Assembly: GCF_900091435.1 (NCBI RefSeq)
Contig: NZ_FMCS01000012.1
Location: forward strand, 124,001-188,000
DNA from: Micromonospora chaiyaphumensis
Lineage (GTDB): Bacteria > Actinomycetota > Actinomycetes > Mycobacteriales > Micromonosporaceae
Length of the DNA stretch: 64,000 bases
Direction: 5' to 3'
In this document: piece by piece, positions 47,584-55,991 of the stretch
Layout: the number at the start of each line of letters is the position of its first letter
How positions within the stretch are numbered: the first letter of the stretch is position 1
The notes under the pieces: model-generated
Told to the model about the DNA's origin: nothing
Database searches by the model: none
What the model saw: only the letters and a program-made list of their open reading frames with translations
Translations under genes and position numbers: made by a program

Positions 47584-47858
47584 GCGCGCGCTCCGGACCG
47601 GCGCCCGCCGATCGAGTCCGGCGCACCTGCTCCGCTGCGGGCCGGCGCGTCTACTCCGCTGTCGGCCGGTGCGGCCGCTCCGCTGCGCGCCGGTGCGGCC
47701 GCTCCGCTGCGCGCCGGTGCGGCCGCTCCGCTGCGCGCCGGTGCGGCCGCTCCGCTGCGCGCCGGTGCGGCCGCCCCCGGGAAGTCGGGGCCGTCGGCCG
47801 GCGAGGAGCGGCCGGCAGCGCGTGGAAGACCGCCGGTGAACCTCTGCCGCCCCGCCAT
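47580..47858 (-). CDS. Small AAAPARSG-repeat protein translationally coupled to rny
   Basis: A 92-residue protein of unknown function. Residues about 28-66 carry AAAPARSG-type 8-residue repeats (four close copies), encoded by exact 24-base DNA repeats. The protein is Ala, Gly, Pro, Arg and Ser rich with no predicted fold, and so likely disordered. Evidence for a gene: a GGGGAGG ribosome site 6 bases before the ATG at 47858, and the stop overlapping the rny start (ATGA). It may act mainly as a leader that controls rny translation. A shadow of low complexity cannot be ruled out. Confidence 0.55.
   Translation of the reverse strand: MAGRQRFTGGLPRAAGRSSPADGPDFPGAAAPARSGAAAPARSGAAAPARSGAAAPARSGAAAPADSGVDAPARSGAGAPDSIGGRRSGARA
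47653..47772. repeat. Tandem 24-bp repeat array, four exact units plus one diverged
   Basis: Units at 47677-47700, 47701-47724, 47725-47748 and 47749-47772 are identical 24-mers (GCTCCGCTGCGC then GCCGGTGCGGCC); the unit at 47653-47676 matches about 20 of 24. The period is divisible by three and encodes an 8-residue repeat on the minus strand, so unit number could vary between strains without a frameshift. Confidence 0.95.
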
Positions 47859-48445
47859 GGCCGCCTCCCCTGAACGTCGGCACCGCAGGCGGCGTGCGGA
47901 CGGCACGCACCTGCGGCTCTGGACGCCCGACCGGAGCGGCTGGCTGTGGGTAGCTTTCCGTCGGCGGTGCCCCCGTGGGGACATCGCCGGCGGCCGGTTG
48001 CAGTTGTCGGGTCGGCTCCGGGCGCACCGCCCCGGAGCTTGCCGTCAAAGGCCGGTGTAGCTGGCCAAAGTGATGCTGTTCTGTTACGCGATCTATGTTG
48101 TGCGCTTAGCCTGCGCTGGTCGGGCAAAGTGAGCCTGTATGGCGAGGCTAGGTCGCGAGGGGCCGTTCGGTCAAGGACTCATGATCAAACCACCCGGACG
48201 GAGAGAAGTTGAGGCGTCACTCAGCGCTGTCCAGATGCCGGACACGGCCGGACAAAATTCACCCCGCACGGCCGCCTCGGTCACGTTCCCGACCTGCTCA
48301 GGGGCCGTAACGCGACCGCGCCGGCCCCGGTTCGGGGGTGACTCGTCGCCACCTACGCCAGACCAGAACTTCCCGCAAGAGTGATTCGCGTTTCACCGTT
48401 GGCTCCCCCAGAGGGGCGGCAGCTCCGCTCAGACGGTGACCGACG

Positions 48446-48492
48446 GATCTTGGAGACCTCCCGTTCAAGGCGAACGCCAACTCGCCAAGATC
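48446..48492. repeat. Imperfect palindrome with GATCTTGG ends
   Basis: The outer 8 bases GATCTTGG (48446-48453) pair with CCAAGATC (48485-48492) and the centre CGTTC/GAACG pairs around a 5-base loop; the middle is only partly paired. The outer sequence is shared with the 50-bp palindrome downstream and the hairpin at 22177-22223. Confidence 0.65.
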
Positions 48493-48517
48493 TCGCGACG
48501 GCGCCCCTCCGCTCATA

Positions 48518-48567
48518 AGATCTTGGTAGGAAATGGCCCCTATAGGGGCCATTTCCTACCAAGATCT
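48518..48567. repeat. Perfect 50-bp palindrome
   Basis: The left 25 bases, from AGATCTTGGTAGG to GGCCCCTA, are the exact complement of the right 25, with no loop at all. It can extrude as a cruciform or fold as a 23 or 24-bp RNA hairpin. It lies 120 bases beyond the stop of the BKACE gene on the minus strand, so it may terminate that transcript, or be a mobile-type intergenic element. Confidence 0.9.
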
Positions 48568-48687
48568 CCCCGGTGCTGCACACCGGCGGCGGGCGAGAAG
48601 GCACGGACCTGGGCGAGCACAGCGCCGAGCGGGCAATCGGCGGCACGGCGAGCGCGCATCATCGGTTCCAGCAGGCGCGGTCGCCGC

Positions 48688-49392
48688 TCAGTGGGCGCCG
48701 AGGGTGCGGGCCGCCGTCACCAGCGCCACGTTGTCCGGTGCGGTGCTGCCGTCCGGCAGGACCAGGGTGTCCTCCAGGCCGATCCGGGTGTCGAGGCCGC
48801 GGCGGACCGCCTCGGCGAGCACCGGCCACGTCGCCGGGCCCTCGCCGTGCAGCAGCACGGGCGGGCGGTCGGCAGGCAGCGCCGCGAGGATGGCGGCGGC
48901 GTCGGCGAGGGCCACGTCGACCGGTTCGGCCAGGCACTCGACGAGGATCCGCCCGGTCGGCGCCGGCCAGCGGCGCCAGGCGTCGACCGCCGCCGTCGTC
49001 CAGAGGCCGGCCTCGACCAGCACGCCCCGCTCGTGCAGGGCGGCCGCGACGGCCGCCGCGCCGGGTTCGTGGGCATTGACCGAGGCGAAGTCGGGCAGCA
49101 CCGTCCAGGCGCGGACGGCGGCGACCCGGTCGGCGGGCTCGGGGGCGATCCAGGCGCCGGTGCTCACCCCGACGGGCAGGCCGGGCCGGGCGGCCCGGAT
49201 CGCGGTGACCGCCGCGGCGATGACGCCCGGGTCGAGCGACTCGGCGCCGTCGGCGTCGCGAGGGTGCACGTGCACGGCCGCCACTCCGGCCGCCGCGCAC
49301 CGGGCCGCCTCGGCCGCCAGTTCGTCGGGCGTCACGGGCACGGCCGGATGGTCCTGCCACTGCCGCCCGCCGTTGAGACACGCCTTCAACAC
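48688..49392 (-). CDS. BKACE-family beta-keto acid cleavage enzyme
   Basis: A 234-residue member of the 3-keto-5-aminohexanoate cleavage (BKACE, DUF849) family, which condense or split a beta-keto acid with acetyl-CoA using a bound zinc. Two zinc-binding histidines are His41 and His43 (VHVHPRD); GVSTGAWI and LVEAGLWTTAA fit the barrel. It is shorter than typical members (about 270-310), but no motif is obviously lost. The GTG at 49392 gives the family start LKACLNGGR, with GGAGG about 10 bases before; GTG at 49401 is less likely. Substrate unknown. Confidence 0.85.
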   Translation of the reverse strand: MLKACLNGGRQWQDHPAVPVTPDELAAEAARCAAAGVAAVHVHPRDADGAESLDPGVIAAAVTAIRAARPGLPVGVSTGAWIAPEPADRVAAVRAWTVLPDFASVNAHEPGAAAVAAALHERGVLVEAGLWTTAAVDAWRRWPAPTGRILVECLAEPVDVALADAAAILAALPADRPPVLLHGEGPATWPVLAEAVRRGLDTRIGLEDTLVLPDGSTAPDNVALVTAARTLGAH

Positions 49393-49438
49393 GCCGCACA
49401 CCTCCGCGGGAGTGGATCCTGACGTCGCTCGGACGGGG

Positions 49439-50137
49439 TCAGTCGAGGGGACGGGCGGCGGGGTCGAGGTCGTGCTCGGCGTCGGCCAGGGCGTCGGCGT
49501 CGATGTGCTCGGCGAACTCGGCCGCCTCGGCGCTCTGCGCGGCCAGCGCGTCCTTCACGGCCCGGATGGCCACGCCGGCCGGGTAGCCCTTGCGGGCCAG
49601 CATCCCGACGAGGCGACGGAACACCGCATCGGGCTCGCCCCGGGTCGAGCGCAGTTTCCGCTCCACCAGGGCCCGGGCGGTCTCCGCCTCGGTCTCCTCG
49701 TCGATCTCGTCGAGGGCCGCGCCGGCCACCTCGCCGTCGACGCCGCGCTGGCGCAGCTCGTTGGCGAGAGCCCGGCGGGCCAGCCCGCGACCGTTGTGCC
49801 GGCTGCTCACCCAGGCCCGGGCGAAGGCGGCGTCGTCCACGATGCCGACCTCGTCGTAGCGGTCGAGGACCTGGTCGGCGACCTCCTCGGAGATGCCCCG
49901 CTTGGCCAGGGCGCCGGCCAGCTCGGCACGCGTGCGCGGCCGGACCGCGAGCTGCCGCAGGCAGATCTCACGGGCCAGCTCGGCCTCGTCGCGGGGCGGC
50001 GCGGGCGTCGCCTCGGCATCAGGCTCCTCGGACCGGCCCCGGCGGCCGCGGCGCGGCCGCGGTGGAGTGGTGGCGTCACCCGTGCGGGGCGGGCTGGCGT
50101 CCCAGCCACGCCCCGTGCGGGCGCGTCGTCCTGCCAC
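49439..50137 (-). CDS. recX: Regulatory protein RecX
   Basis: A 232-residue RecX, which caps RecA filaments and limits their activity. An Arg/Pro/Ala-rich N-terminal 50 residues precedes three-helix repeats (REICLRQLAVRPRTRAEL, DAAFARAWVSSRHNGRGLARRALANEL, FRRLVGMLARKGYPAGVAI). Positioned 14 bases after recA on the same strand, hence co-transcribed and SOS-induced. GTG start. An acidic C-terminal tail follows. Confidence 0.94.
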   Translation of the reverse strand: MAGRRARTGRGWDASPPRTGDATTPPRPRRGRRGRSEEPDAEATPAPPRDEAELAREICLRQLAVRPRTRAELAGALAKRGISEEVADQVLDRYDEVGIVDDAAFARAWVSSRHNGRGLARRALANELRQRGVDGEVAGAALDEIDEETEAETARALVERKLRSTRGEPDAVFRRLVGMLARKGYPAGVAIRAVKDALAAQSAEAAEFAEHIDADALADAEHDLDPAARPLD

Positions 50138-50151
50138 GGGTCAGCCGGGGA

Positions 50152-51198
<1,047 letters not shown>

Positions 51199-51329
51199 CG
51201 TTGCCACCCCTGCCTTCGCCGGCGTCTTTCCTGAGCTTCGCGTCACGCGGACACGCTAGGCGCTGGGTCCGACAGAAAACCAGCCGACGGGCCGCGAGCT
51301 GTGGACGAGCACCCCGCTGTGGACAATAG

Positions 51330-51345
51330 CCGAACAGGTGTACGA
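51330..51345 (-). promoter_or_regulatory. LexA (SOS) box upstream of recA
   Basis: CCGAAC-AGGT-GTACGA matches the consensus TCGAAC-N4-GTTCGA at 10 of 12 fixed positions. It lies between DUF3046 and recA in the expected promoter region, so recA-recX should be part of the SOS regulon controlled by the LexA encoded at 27248. Confidence 0.85.
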
Positions 51346-51382
51346 CTCGACAAGCGACACGCGGAACCGGCGAAAAGGCTGC

Positions 51383-51583
51383 TCAGCGTAGTCGCGCGGG
51401 CACCCGGTCGGGATACGCGGCGACCACGGCGCGCCACACCACGTGCGTCTCCTCCCCCGCGGCGAGGGCCTGCTCGATGGTCCGCCCGCCGAGCTGGGAC
51501 AGCACCTGGTCGCTGGCGATGCTGGCCGCGTAGCCCGGCCCGAACGCCTCCTCCAGCCGCGCCCAGAAGTCGGTCAGCCGCAC
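51383..51583 (-). CDS. DUF3046 family protein
   Basis: A 66-residue protein with the DUF3046 pattern MRLTDFWARLEEAFGPGYAASIASDQVLSQLGGRT (as separate pieces: RLTDFW, FGPGYA, SDQVLSQLGGRT). The family is restricted to actinobacteria, where it sits directly upstream of recA, and its function is unknown. GTG start 3 bases after the stop of the MFS gene, so translation is coupled to that gene. Confidence 0.9.
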   Translation of the reverse strand: MRLTDFWARLEEAFGPGYAASIASDQVLSQLGGRTIEQALAAGEETHVVWRAVVAAYPDRVPARLR

Positions 51584-51586
51584 GTG

Positions 51587-52930
51587 TCACTCCTCCTCGC
51601 CGGGCACCTCGTCCGCCGGATGCCCGAGTTCCACCGGCACCGCGACCGGCGCCGGACGCAACGCTAGCGCCACCAGCGGCACCACCGCGATCGCCGCCAG
51701 CAGGGTCAGGGTCGGATAACCCGGTCCCCGCATGACAAACCCGCTCGCCGCCGCGGCGCCCGCCCCGGCCAGCCCCATGACCAGGTCGGAGAGGCCCTGC
51801 ACGCCGGGCCGGTCGGCGGTGGGCACCGACTCGGACAGCAGGGTCGAGCCGGCCACCATGGTGCCCGACCAGCCCAGCCCGAGCAGGGCCAGACCCACCG
51901 AGAGCAGCGGGGTGTGGTGCCCGGCCGTGCCGGCGACCGCGCAGGCGGCCAGCAGCAGGGCCACCCCGCCGAGGATCACCGGGCGCCGGCCCAGCCGGTC
52001 GGTGAGCCAGCCGACCAGCGGGGAGAGCGCGTACATGCCGGCGATGTGCAGGCTGAGCACGATGCCGACCACCCGCAGCACGTCGGCGTCGGAGTGCGAC
52101 TCGCCGAGGCGTACCGGGGTCATCGACATGACGGCGACCATCACGAGGTGGCCCATGGCCACGGCGGCGATGCCGAGGCGGGCGGCGGGCCGCTCGCGTA
52201 CCGTGCGCCAGGCCGCCACCATGCCCGCGCGGCGCCGGGCGGTCCCACCCGGCGCCGGGACCGGGTCGGCCGGGGTCTCGGCCGCCGCCAGCCGGCGCGC
52301 GGTGAGCAGCGGGTCCGGCCGGAGCAGCGCGGCCAGTACGGCGGCGGCCAGCACGAACGCGGCGGCGCTGAAGGCGAACGGGCCGGCCAGTGCCGGCAGG
52401 CCCCAGCCGCGAGTGGTGGCGTCGGCGAGCGCGGCGAAGTTCGGCGCGGCCACCGCGCCGATCGTGGTGGCCCAGACGACCAGCGAGAGCTGGCGCCCCC
52501 GGCGGGCCGGCTCGGCCAGGTCCACGGCCGTGTAGCGGGCCTGGAGGTTGGCCGCGGTCCCGCCGCCGAAGAGCAGCATGCCGAGGAAGAGCAGCGGCAC
52601 CGACTGGACGACCGTGGCGACCACCACCAGCACGCCCCCGACCGACCCGACCAGGTACGCGGTGACCAGCCCCGGCCGCCGACCCCGGGCCGCCATGATC
52701 CGGGTGACCGGCACGGCGAGCAGCGCGGCGCCGACCACCCCGGCGCTCTGTGCCAGCCCGGCCAGGGCGGTGCCGGCGACCCGGGCGGCGAGCAGCGCGC
52801 CGACCGAGATGCCGATGGTGACGCCGATGCCGCCGATGATCTGCGTGAGGAGGAGCAGCCGGACGGTGCGCCGCTGGATCGGGGCGACGTCGAGCCGGCT
52901 CGGTGCCGGTGCGGTCAGGTCGGTGGCCAT
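51587..52930 (-). CDS. MFS transporter
   Basis: A 447-residue, roughly 12-helix major facilitator. The loop MAARGRRPGLVTAYLVG between helices 2 and 3 and LTDRLGRRPVILGGVALL between 8 and 9 are typical. The fold looks like a drug or multidrug exporter, with no visible substrate clue. AGGAGCATC lies 8 bases before the ATG. It precedes DUF3046 and recA on the same strand. Confidence 0.88.
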   Translation of the reverse strand: MATDLTAPAPSRLDVAPIQRRTVRLLLLTQIIGGIGVTIGISVGALLAARVAGTALAGLAQSAGVVGAALLAVPVTRIMAARGRRPGLVTAYLVGSVGGVLVVVATVVQSVPLLFLGMLLFGGGTAANLQARYTAVDLAEPARRGRQLSLVVWATTIGAVAAPNFAALADATTRGWGLPALAGPFAFSAAAFVLAAAVLAALLRPDPLLTARRLAAAETPADPVPAPGGTARRRAGMVAAWRTVRERPAARLGIAAVAMGHLVMVAVMSMTPVRLGESHSDADVLRVVGIVLSLHIAGMYALSPLVGWLTDRLGRRPVILGGVALLLAACAVAGTAGHHTPLLSVGLALLGLGWSGTMVAGSTLLSESVPTADRPGVQGLSDLVMGLAGAGAAAASGFVMRGPGYPTLTLLAAIAVVPLVALALRPAPVAVPVELGHPADEVPGEEE

Positions 52931-53000
52931 GGCGGATGCTCCTGGGAGTAAGGGGTCATCATCCTCCCGCACCCGACCGGCTCGCCGGCACCCGGTTTCG

Positions 53001-54143
53001 CTACAGGCCGAGACCCCGGCCGATGATCTCCTTCATGATCTCGGTGGTGCCGCCGTAGATGGTCTGCACCCGGCTGTCCAGCCAGGCCTTCGCCACCGGG
53101 TACTCCAGCATGAAGCCGTAGCCGCCGTGCAGCTGCACGCAGCGGTCGGCCACCTTGTTCTGCAGCTCGGTGGTCCACCACTTGGCCTTGGCCGCGTCGG
53201 TGACCGAGAGCCGGCCCGCGTTGTACTCGGCCACGCAGTGGTTCACGAAGGTCCGTGCGATGGTCACCTCGGTGTCCAGCTCGGCCAGGAGGAACCGGTT
53301 GTGCTGGAACCGCCCGATCGGCCGGCCGAACGCCTCCCGGGAGCGGGCGTAGTCGAGGGTGAGCGCGAGCAGCTTCTCCGCCGCGGCCACCGCGGCGACC
53401 GCGATGCTCAGCCGCTCCCGCGGCAGGTTGGCCATGAGGTGGTAGAAGCCGTGGTTCTCGGTGCCGATCAGGTTCTCGGCCGGCACCCGGCAGTCGTCGA
53501 AGAACAGCTCGGCCGTGTCGTTGGCCTTCAGGCCGACCTTGGCCAGCCGCCGGCCCCGGCCGAAGCCGGGCGTGCCGGTCTCCACCACGATCAGGCTCAC
53601 CCCGTGCGCGCCCTGGTCGGGGGCGGTCTTGGCGACCACCACCACGAGGTCGGCCAGCTCGCCGTTGGTGATGAACGTCTTCTGCCCGTTGAGCACCCAG
53701 CTGTCGCCGTCGCGGACCGCGCTCGTGCGGATGCCGGCCAGGTCGCTGCCCGCGCCCGGCTCGCTCATCGCGATGGCGGTGACCACGTCGCCGGAGCAGA
53801 AGCCCGGGAGCCAGCGCTTGCGCTGGTCGTCGGTGGTCAGCTCGGTCAGGTACGGGGCCACCACGTCGTTGTGCAGCCCGAAGCCCAGCCCGGTGCAGCC
53901 CGCCGCGATGATCTCCTCGTCGAGCACCGCGTTGAACCGGAAGTCGCGCTGCCCGCCGCCGCCGTGCTCGGGGTCGACGTCCATGCCGAGCAGCCCGGCC
54001 GCGCCCGCCCGGCGCCACACCTCGCGGTCGACGATCCCGTCGGCCTCCCAGCGTTCGTGGTGCGGCACGGCCTCCCGGGCGAGGAACTGGCGGCACAGGT
54101 CCCGGAACTCCTGGTGGACGGGCTCGTAGAGATGCTGCTCCAT
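53001..54143 (-). CDS. Acyl-CoA dehydrogenase
   Basis: A 380-residue flavoprotein that introduces a trans-2 double bond into acyl-CoA and passes electrons to ETF. FAD-binding MSEPGAGSDL (about 126-135) and FITNGELAD segments are present, and the catalytic base is Glu368 in IYGGTTEIMKE. The length is normal for the family. The acyl chain specificity is not clear; long-chain type is likely by general similarity. Stands alone between MFS and a degenerate stretch. Confidence 0.93.
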   Translation of the reverse strand: MEQHLYEPVHQEFRDLCRQFLAREAVPHHERWEADGIVDREVWRRAGAAGLLGMDVDPEHGGGGQRDFRFNAVLDEEIIAAGCTGLGFGLHNDVVAPYLTELTTDDQRKRWLPGFCSGDVVTAIAMSEPGAGSDLAGIRTSAVRDGDSWVLNGQKTFITNGELADLVVVVAKTAPDQGAHGVSLIVVETGTPGFGRGRRLAKVGLKANDTAELFFDDCRVPAENLIGTENHGFYHLMANLPRERLSIAVAAVAAAEKLLALTLDYARSREAFGRPIGRFQHNRFLLAELDTEVTIARTFVNHCVAEYNAGRLSVTDAAKAKWWTTELQNKVADRCVQLHGGYGFMLEYPVAKAWLDSRVQTIYGGTTEIMKEIIGRGLGL

Positions 54144-54192
54144 GGCGGCCAGTCTGGCACCGCCGGCCCGCGCTGCCCAGAGGCGAACCCGC

Positions 54193-54323
54193 TCAGCTCC
54201 ACCAGGTGGCGTCGGTGACCGGGAGGAAGCCGGGCCGGCGCACCAGCCCGTGCCCCCGGGCCTCGGCGAGGGCTAGAGTGCGGCGGCGTTGCGCACGGAC
54301 AGGTCAAGATCAGCGGCGGTCAT
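54193..54323 (-). pseudogene. Possible frameshifted remnant of a small gene
   Basis: An ATG at 54323 opens MTAADLDLSVRNAAAL and stops; the next frame continues ALAEARGHGLVRRPGFLPVTDATWWS to a TGA at 54193. Joined with one frameshift near the run of GCC codons they would make a 42-residue protein. This may be decay, a sequencing error, or chance. No ribosome site is evident. Confidence 0.25.
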
Positions 54324-54416
54324 ACCGCGAGGCTACGGCCCGCGCCGGCCGCCGGGCAGGTCCATTCCGCCGCCGTCGCACTGGTCCGGCAGCCCGGGGT
54401 ACGCCAGCATGGCGGG

Positions 54417-55070
54417 ATGAGCACGCTGACCGGAGCGCAGATCGCCGACGCCGGCCTGGACGGGTGGACGTACCTGCTCGGCGCCCTGCACACCCGCATC
54501 CGTACGCCGGACTTCGCAGCCGGACTGTCCCTGGTGGACGCCATCGGCGCGGAGGCCGAGCGGCGGGACCACCATCCCGACCTGGACCTGCGCTACACCC
54601 ACGTCGACGTGCGGCTCTGGTCGCACGACGCGGGCGGGGTCACCGACCGCGACGTCCGGCTGGCCCGGGCCGTCTCCGCGCTCGCCGCCGAGGCCGGCCT
54701 GGCCACGGCGGCCACCGGCGTGGCGCGGCTCGAACTCGCCCTGGACAGCCCCGACTTCGCCGCCGTGCTGCCGTTCTGGCGCGCGGTGCTGGCCGTGGCG
54801 GAGCCGGCCGGCCACGGGCCCGGCGACGAGGTGCGCGATCCGGCCGGCGCGCTGCCCACGGTCTGGTTCCAGGAGTCCGGCCGCGACGAGCCCCGCCAGC
54901 GCTGGCACCCCGACGTGTGGGTGGACCCGGCGGAGGTGGGGCCACGCATGGAGGCCGCGCTGGCCGCCGGCGGGACGCTGGTCAGCGACGCGGCGGCACC
55001 GAACTTCTGGGTGCTGGCCGACCCCGACGGCAACCGGGTCTGCCTCTGCACCTGGCAGGGCCGCGACTAG
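54417..55070 (+). CDS. Pterin-4a-carbinolamine dehydratase-like domain fused to a VOC domain
   Basis: A 217-residue fusion. Residues about 5-95 resemble pterin-4a-carbinolamine dehydratase (PCD/DCoH): AEAERRDHHPDLDLRYTHVDVRL matches the HHPxxxxxYxxVxxxL signature with the catalytic His pair. Residues about 105-217 are a VOC/glyoxalase-like domain (RLELALDSPDFAAVLPFWRAVLAV, FWVLADPDGNRVCL). The substrate is unknown; PCD activity recycles pterin cofactors. Its end overlaps udgX by 4 bases on the opposite strand. Confidence 0.85.
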   Translation: MSTLTGAQIADAGLDGWTYLLGALHTRIRTPDFAAGLSLVDAIGAEAERRDHHPDLDLRYTHVDVRLWSHDAGGVTDRDVRLARAVSALAAEAGLATAATGVARLELALDSPDFAAVLPFWRAVLAVAEPAGHGPGDEVRDPAGALPTVWFQESGRDEPRQRWHPDVWVDPAEVGPRMEAALAAGGTLVSDAAAPNFWVLADPDGNRVCLCTWQGRD

Positions 55071-55765
55071 CGCAGCGCGCGGGCGGCCACCTTCAGGTCC
55101 TTCACGAGCCCGTCGTAGGCGACGTCCTGGTTGTCGGCGCGCAGCACGGCGGAGGGGTGGATGGTGGCCAGCAGCCGGGCCTCCGGGGCGTCGGCGACCT
55201 TTCCGGTGTTGTCGACCGGGACCCGGGCGAAGTCCTCGGGGTGCTGGGCGGCGGCCGGCCAGGGCAGCAGCTCGCCGCGCTGCTTCGTCACCCGGAAGGT
55301 CGGGCCGAGCAGGGCCTTGGCGGCGGTGGCGCCGAGCACCACCACGATCTCCGGGTGCAGCCGGGCGAACTCGGCCACCAGCCAGGGCCGGCAGGCGGTG
55401 ATGTGCACCCGGTCGGGCGTCTGGTGGATCCGCCGCTTGCCGCGCAGTTCGAAGCGGAAGTGCTTCACGGCGTTGGTGAGGTAGATGTGGCCGGGGTCGA
55501 TGCCGGCGTCGTCCACGGCCTTGCGCAGCAGCCGGCCGGCCGGGCCGACGAAGGGCAGGCCCTTCTGGTCCTCCATGTCGCCGGGCTGCTCCCCGACGAA
55601 CACGACCCGGGCGCTCTCGTCGCCGCGGCCGAACACCGTCTGCGAGGCGTCCCGGTAGAGCTCGCAGCCCCGGCAGCCGGCCGCGGCGTCGCGCAACTGC
55701 TCGATGGTGTCCGCCTGCGGCGGGATGAACTCCTGGGCTCCGGGGGCGTTCTCGGTCTCGGCCAT
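55067..55765 (-). CDS. udgX: Uracil-DNA glycosylase of the UdgX type
   Basis: A 232-residue member of the UDG superfamily close to family 4 and to mycobacterial UdgX. The water-activating motif is GEQPGDMEDQ (58-67), and the hallmark KRRIH loop lies at 110-114; its His114 is the residue that in UdgX forms a covalent bond to the abasic product, making the enzyme stay on DNA. The second motif IHPSAVLR (202-209) is intact. Iron-sulfur ligand candidates are Cys31, Cys34 and Cys125, with His102 where many family 4 enzymes have a Cys. A TATATA at -10 suggests a leaderless start at 55765. Confidence 0.87.
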   Translation of the reverse strand: MAETENAPGAQEFIPPQADTIEQLRDAAAGCRGCELYRDASQTVFGRGDESARVVFVGEQPGDMEDQKGLPFVGPAGRLLRKAVDDAGIDPGHIYLTNAVKHFRFELRGKRRIHQTPDRVHITACRPWLVAEFARLHPEIVVVLGATAAKALLGPTFRVTKQRGELLPWPAAAQHPEDFARVPVDNTGKVADAPEARLLATIHPSAVLRADNQDVAYDGLVKDLKVAARALR

Positions 55766-55773
55766 GCCAGCTT

Positions 55774-55779
55774 TATATA
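55774..55779 (-). promoter_or_regulatory. TATATA -10 element of udgX
   Basis: TATATA (minus strand 55779-55774) is unusually AT-rich here and ends 8 bases before the ATG, implying a transcript starting at or very near the start codon, as in leaderless actinobacterial mRNAs. No -35 is clear. Confidence 0.5.
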
Positions 55780-55818
55780 CCGGTTTCGGCATCGACGCCG
55801 GATGCGCCCGGGCCGCCG

Positions 55819-55938
55819 TCAGTATCCGGAGCCGCCACCACCGCCGCGCGAGGCCAGCGCGATCGCGATGATCACCAGGATGATCACGACCGCCGCCACG
55901 CCGATCCAGAGACCGGTCCGGGATCCGTTCCTAGCCAT
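55819..55938 (-). CDS. Tiny single-pass membrane protein with Gly-rich tail
   Basis: A 39-residue protein: MARNGSRT, a membrane helix (residues 10-28, LWIGVAAVVIILVIIAIAL) and a short GGGGGSGY end. A GGAGGT ribosome site 6 bases before the ATG supports expression. Similar small hydrophobic proteins are common in actinomycetes; function is not known. It lies between mocR and udgX on the same strand. Confidence 0.6.
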   Translation of the reverse strand: MARNGSRTGLWIGVAAVVIILVIIAIALASRGGGGGSGY

Positions 55939-55991
55939 GCCACGCACCTCCCGGCCGCGGTTACCCGCGGGCGGCCGGGGCATGCCGCGGC

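Larger units (their letters stand above)
47859..48687. other. 829-base non-coding stretch upstream of the rny operon
   Basis: I see no believable gene on either strand. Composition is less GC rich than coding DNA. It should contain the promoter of the rny operon on the minus strand, and holds two close palindromes (48446-48492, 48518-48567). A near repeat with core CAAAGTGA occurs at 48069 and 48125, 56 bases apart. Function unknown. Confidence 0.6.

Noticed and set aside
47677..47772. CRISPR-like array because of tandem 24-mers
   Set aside because: The units are directly adjacent without spacers and code for an in-frame 8-residue repeat, so this is a coding tandem repeat.
48139..48384. Open frame on the plus strand in the non-coding stretch before the BKACE gene
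   Set aside because: No ribosome site and an amino acid mix that does not resemble coding DNA of the window; it ends in the palindrome-rich region.
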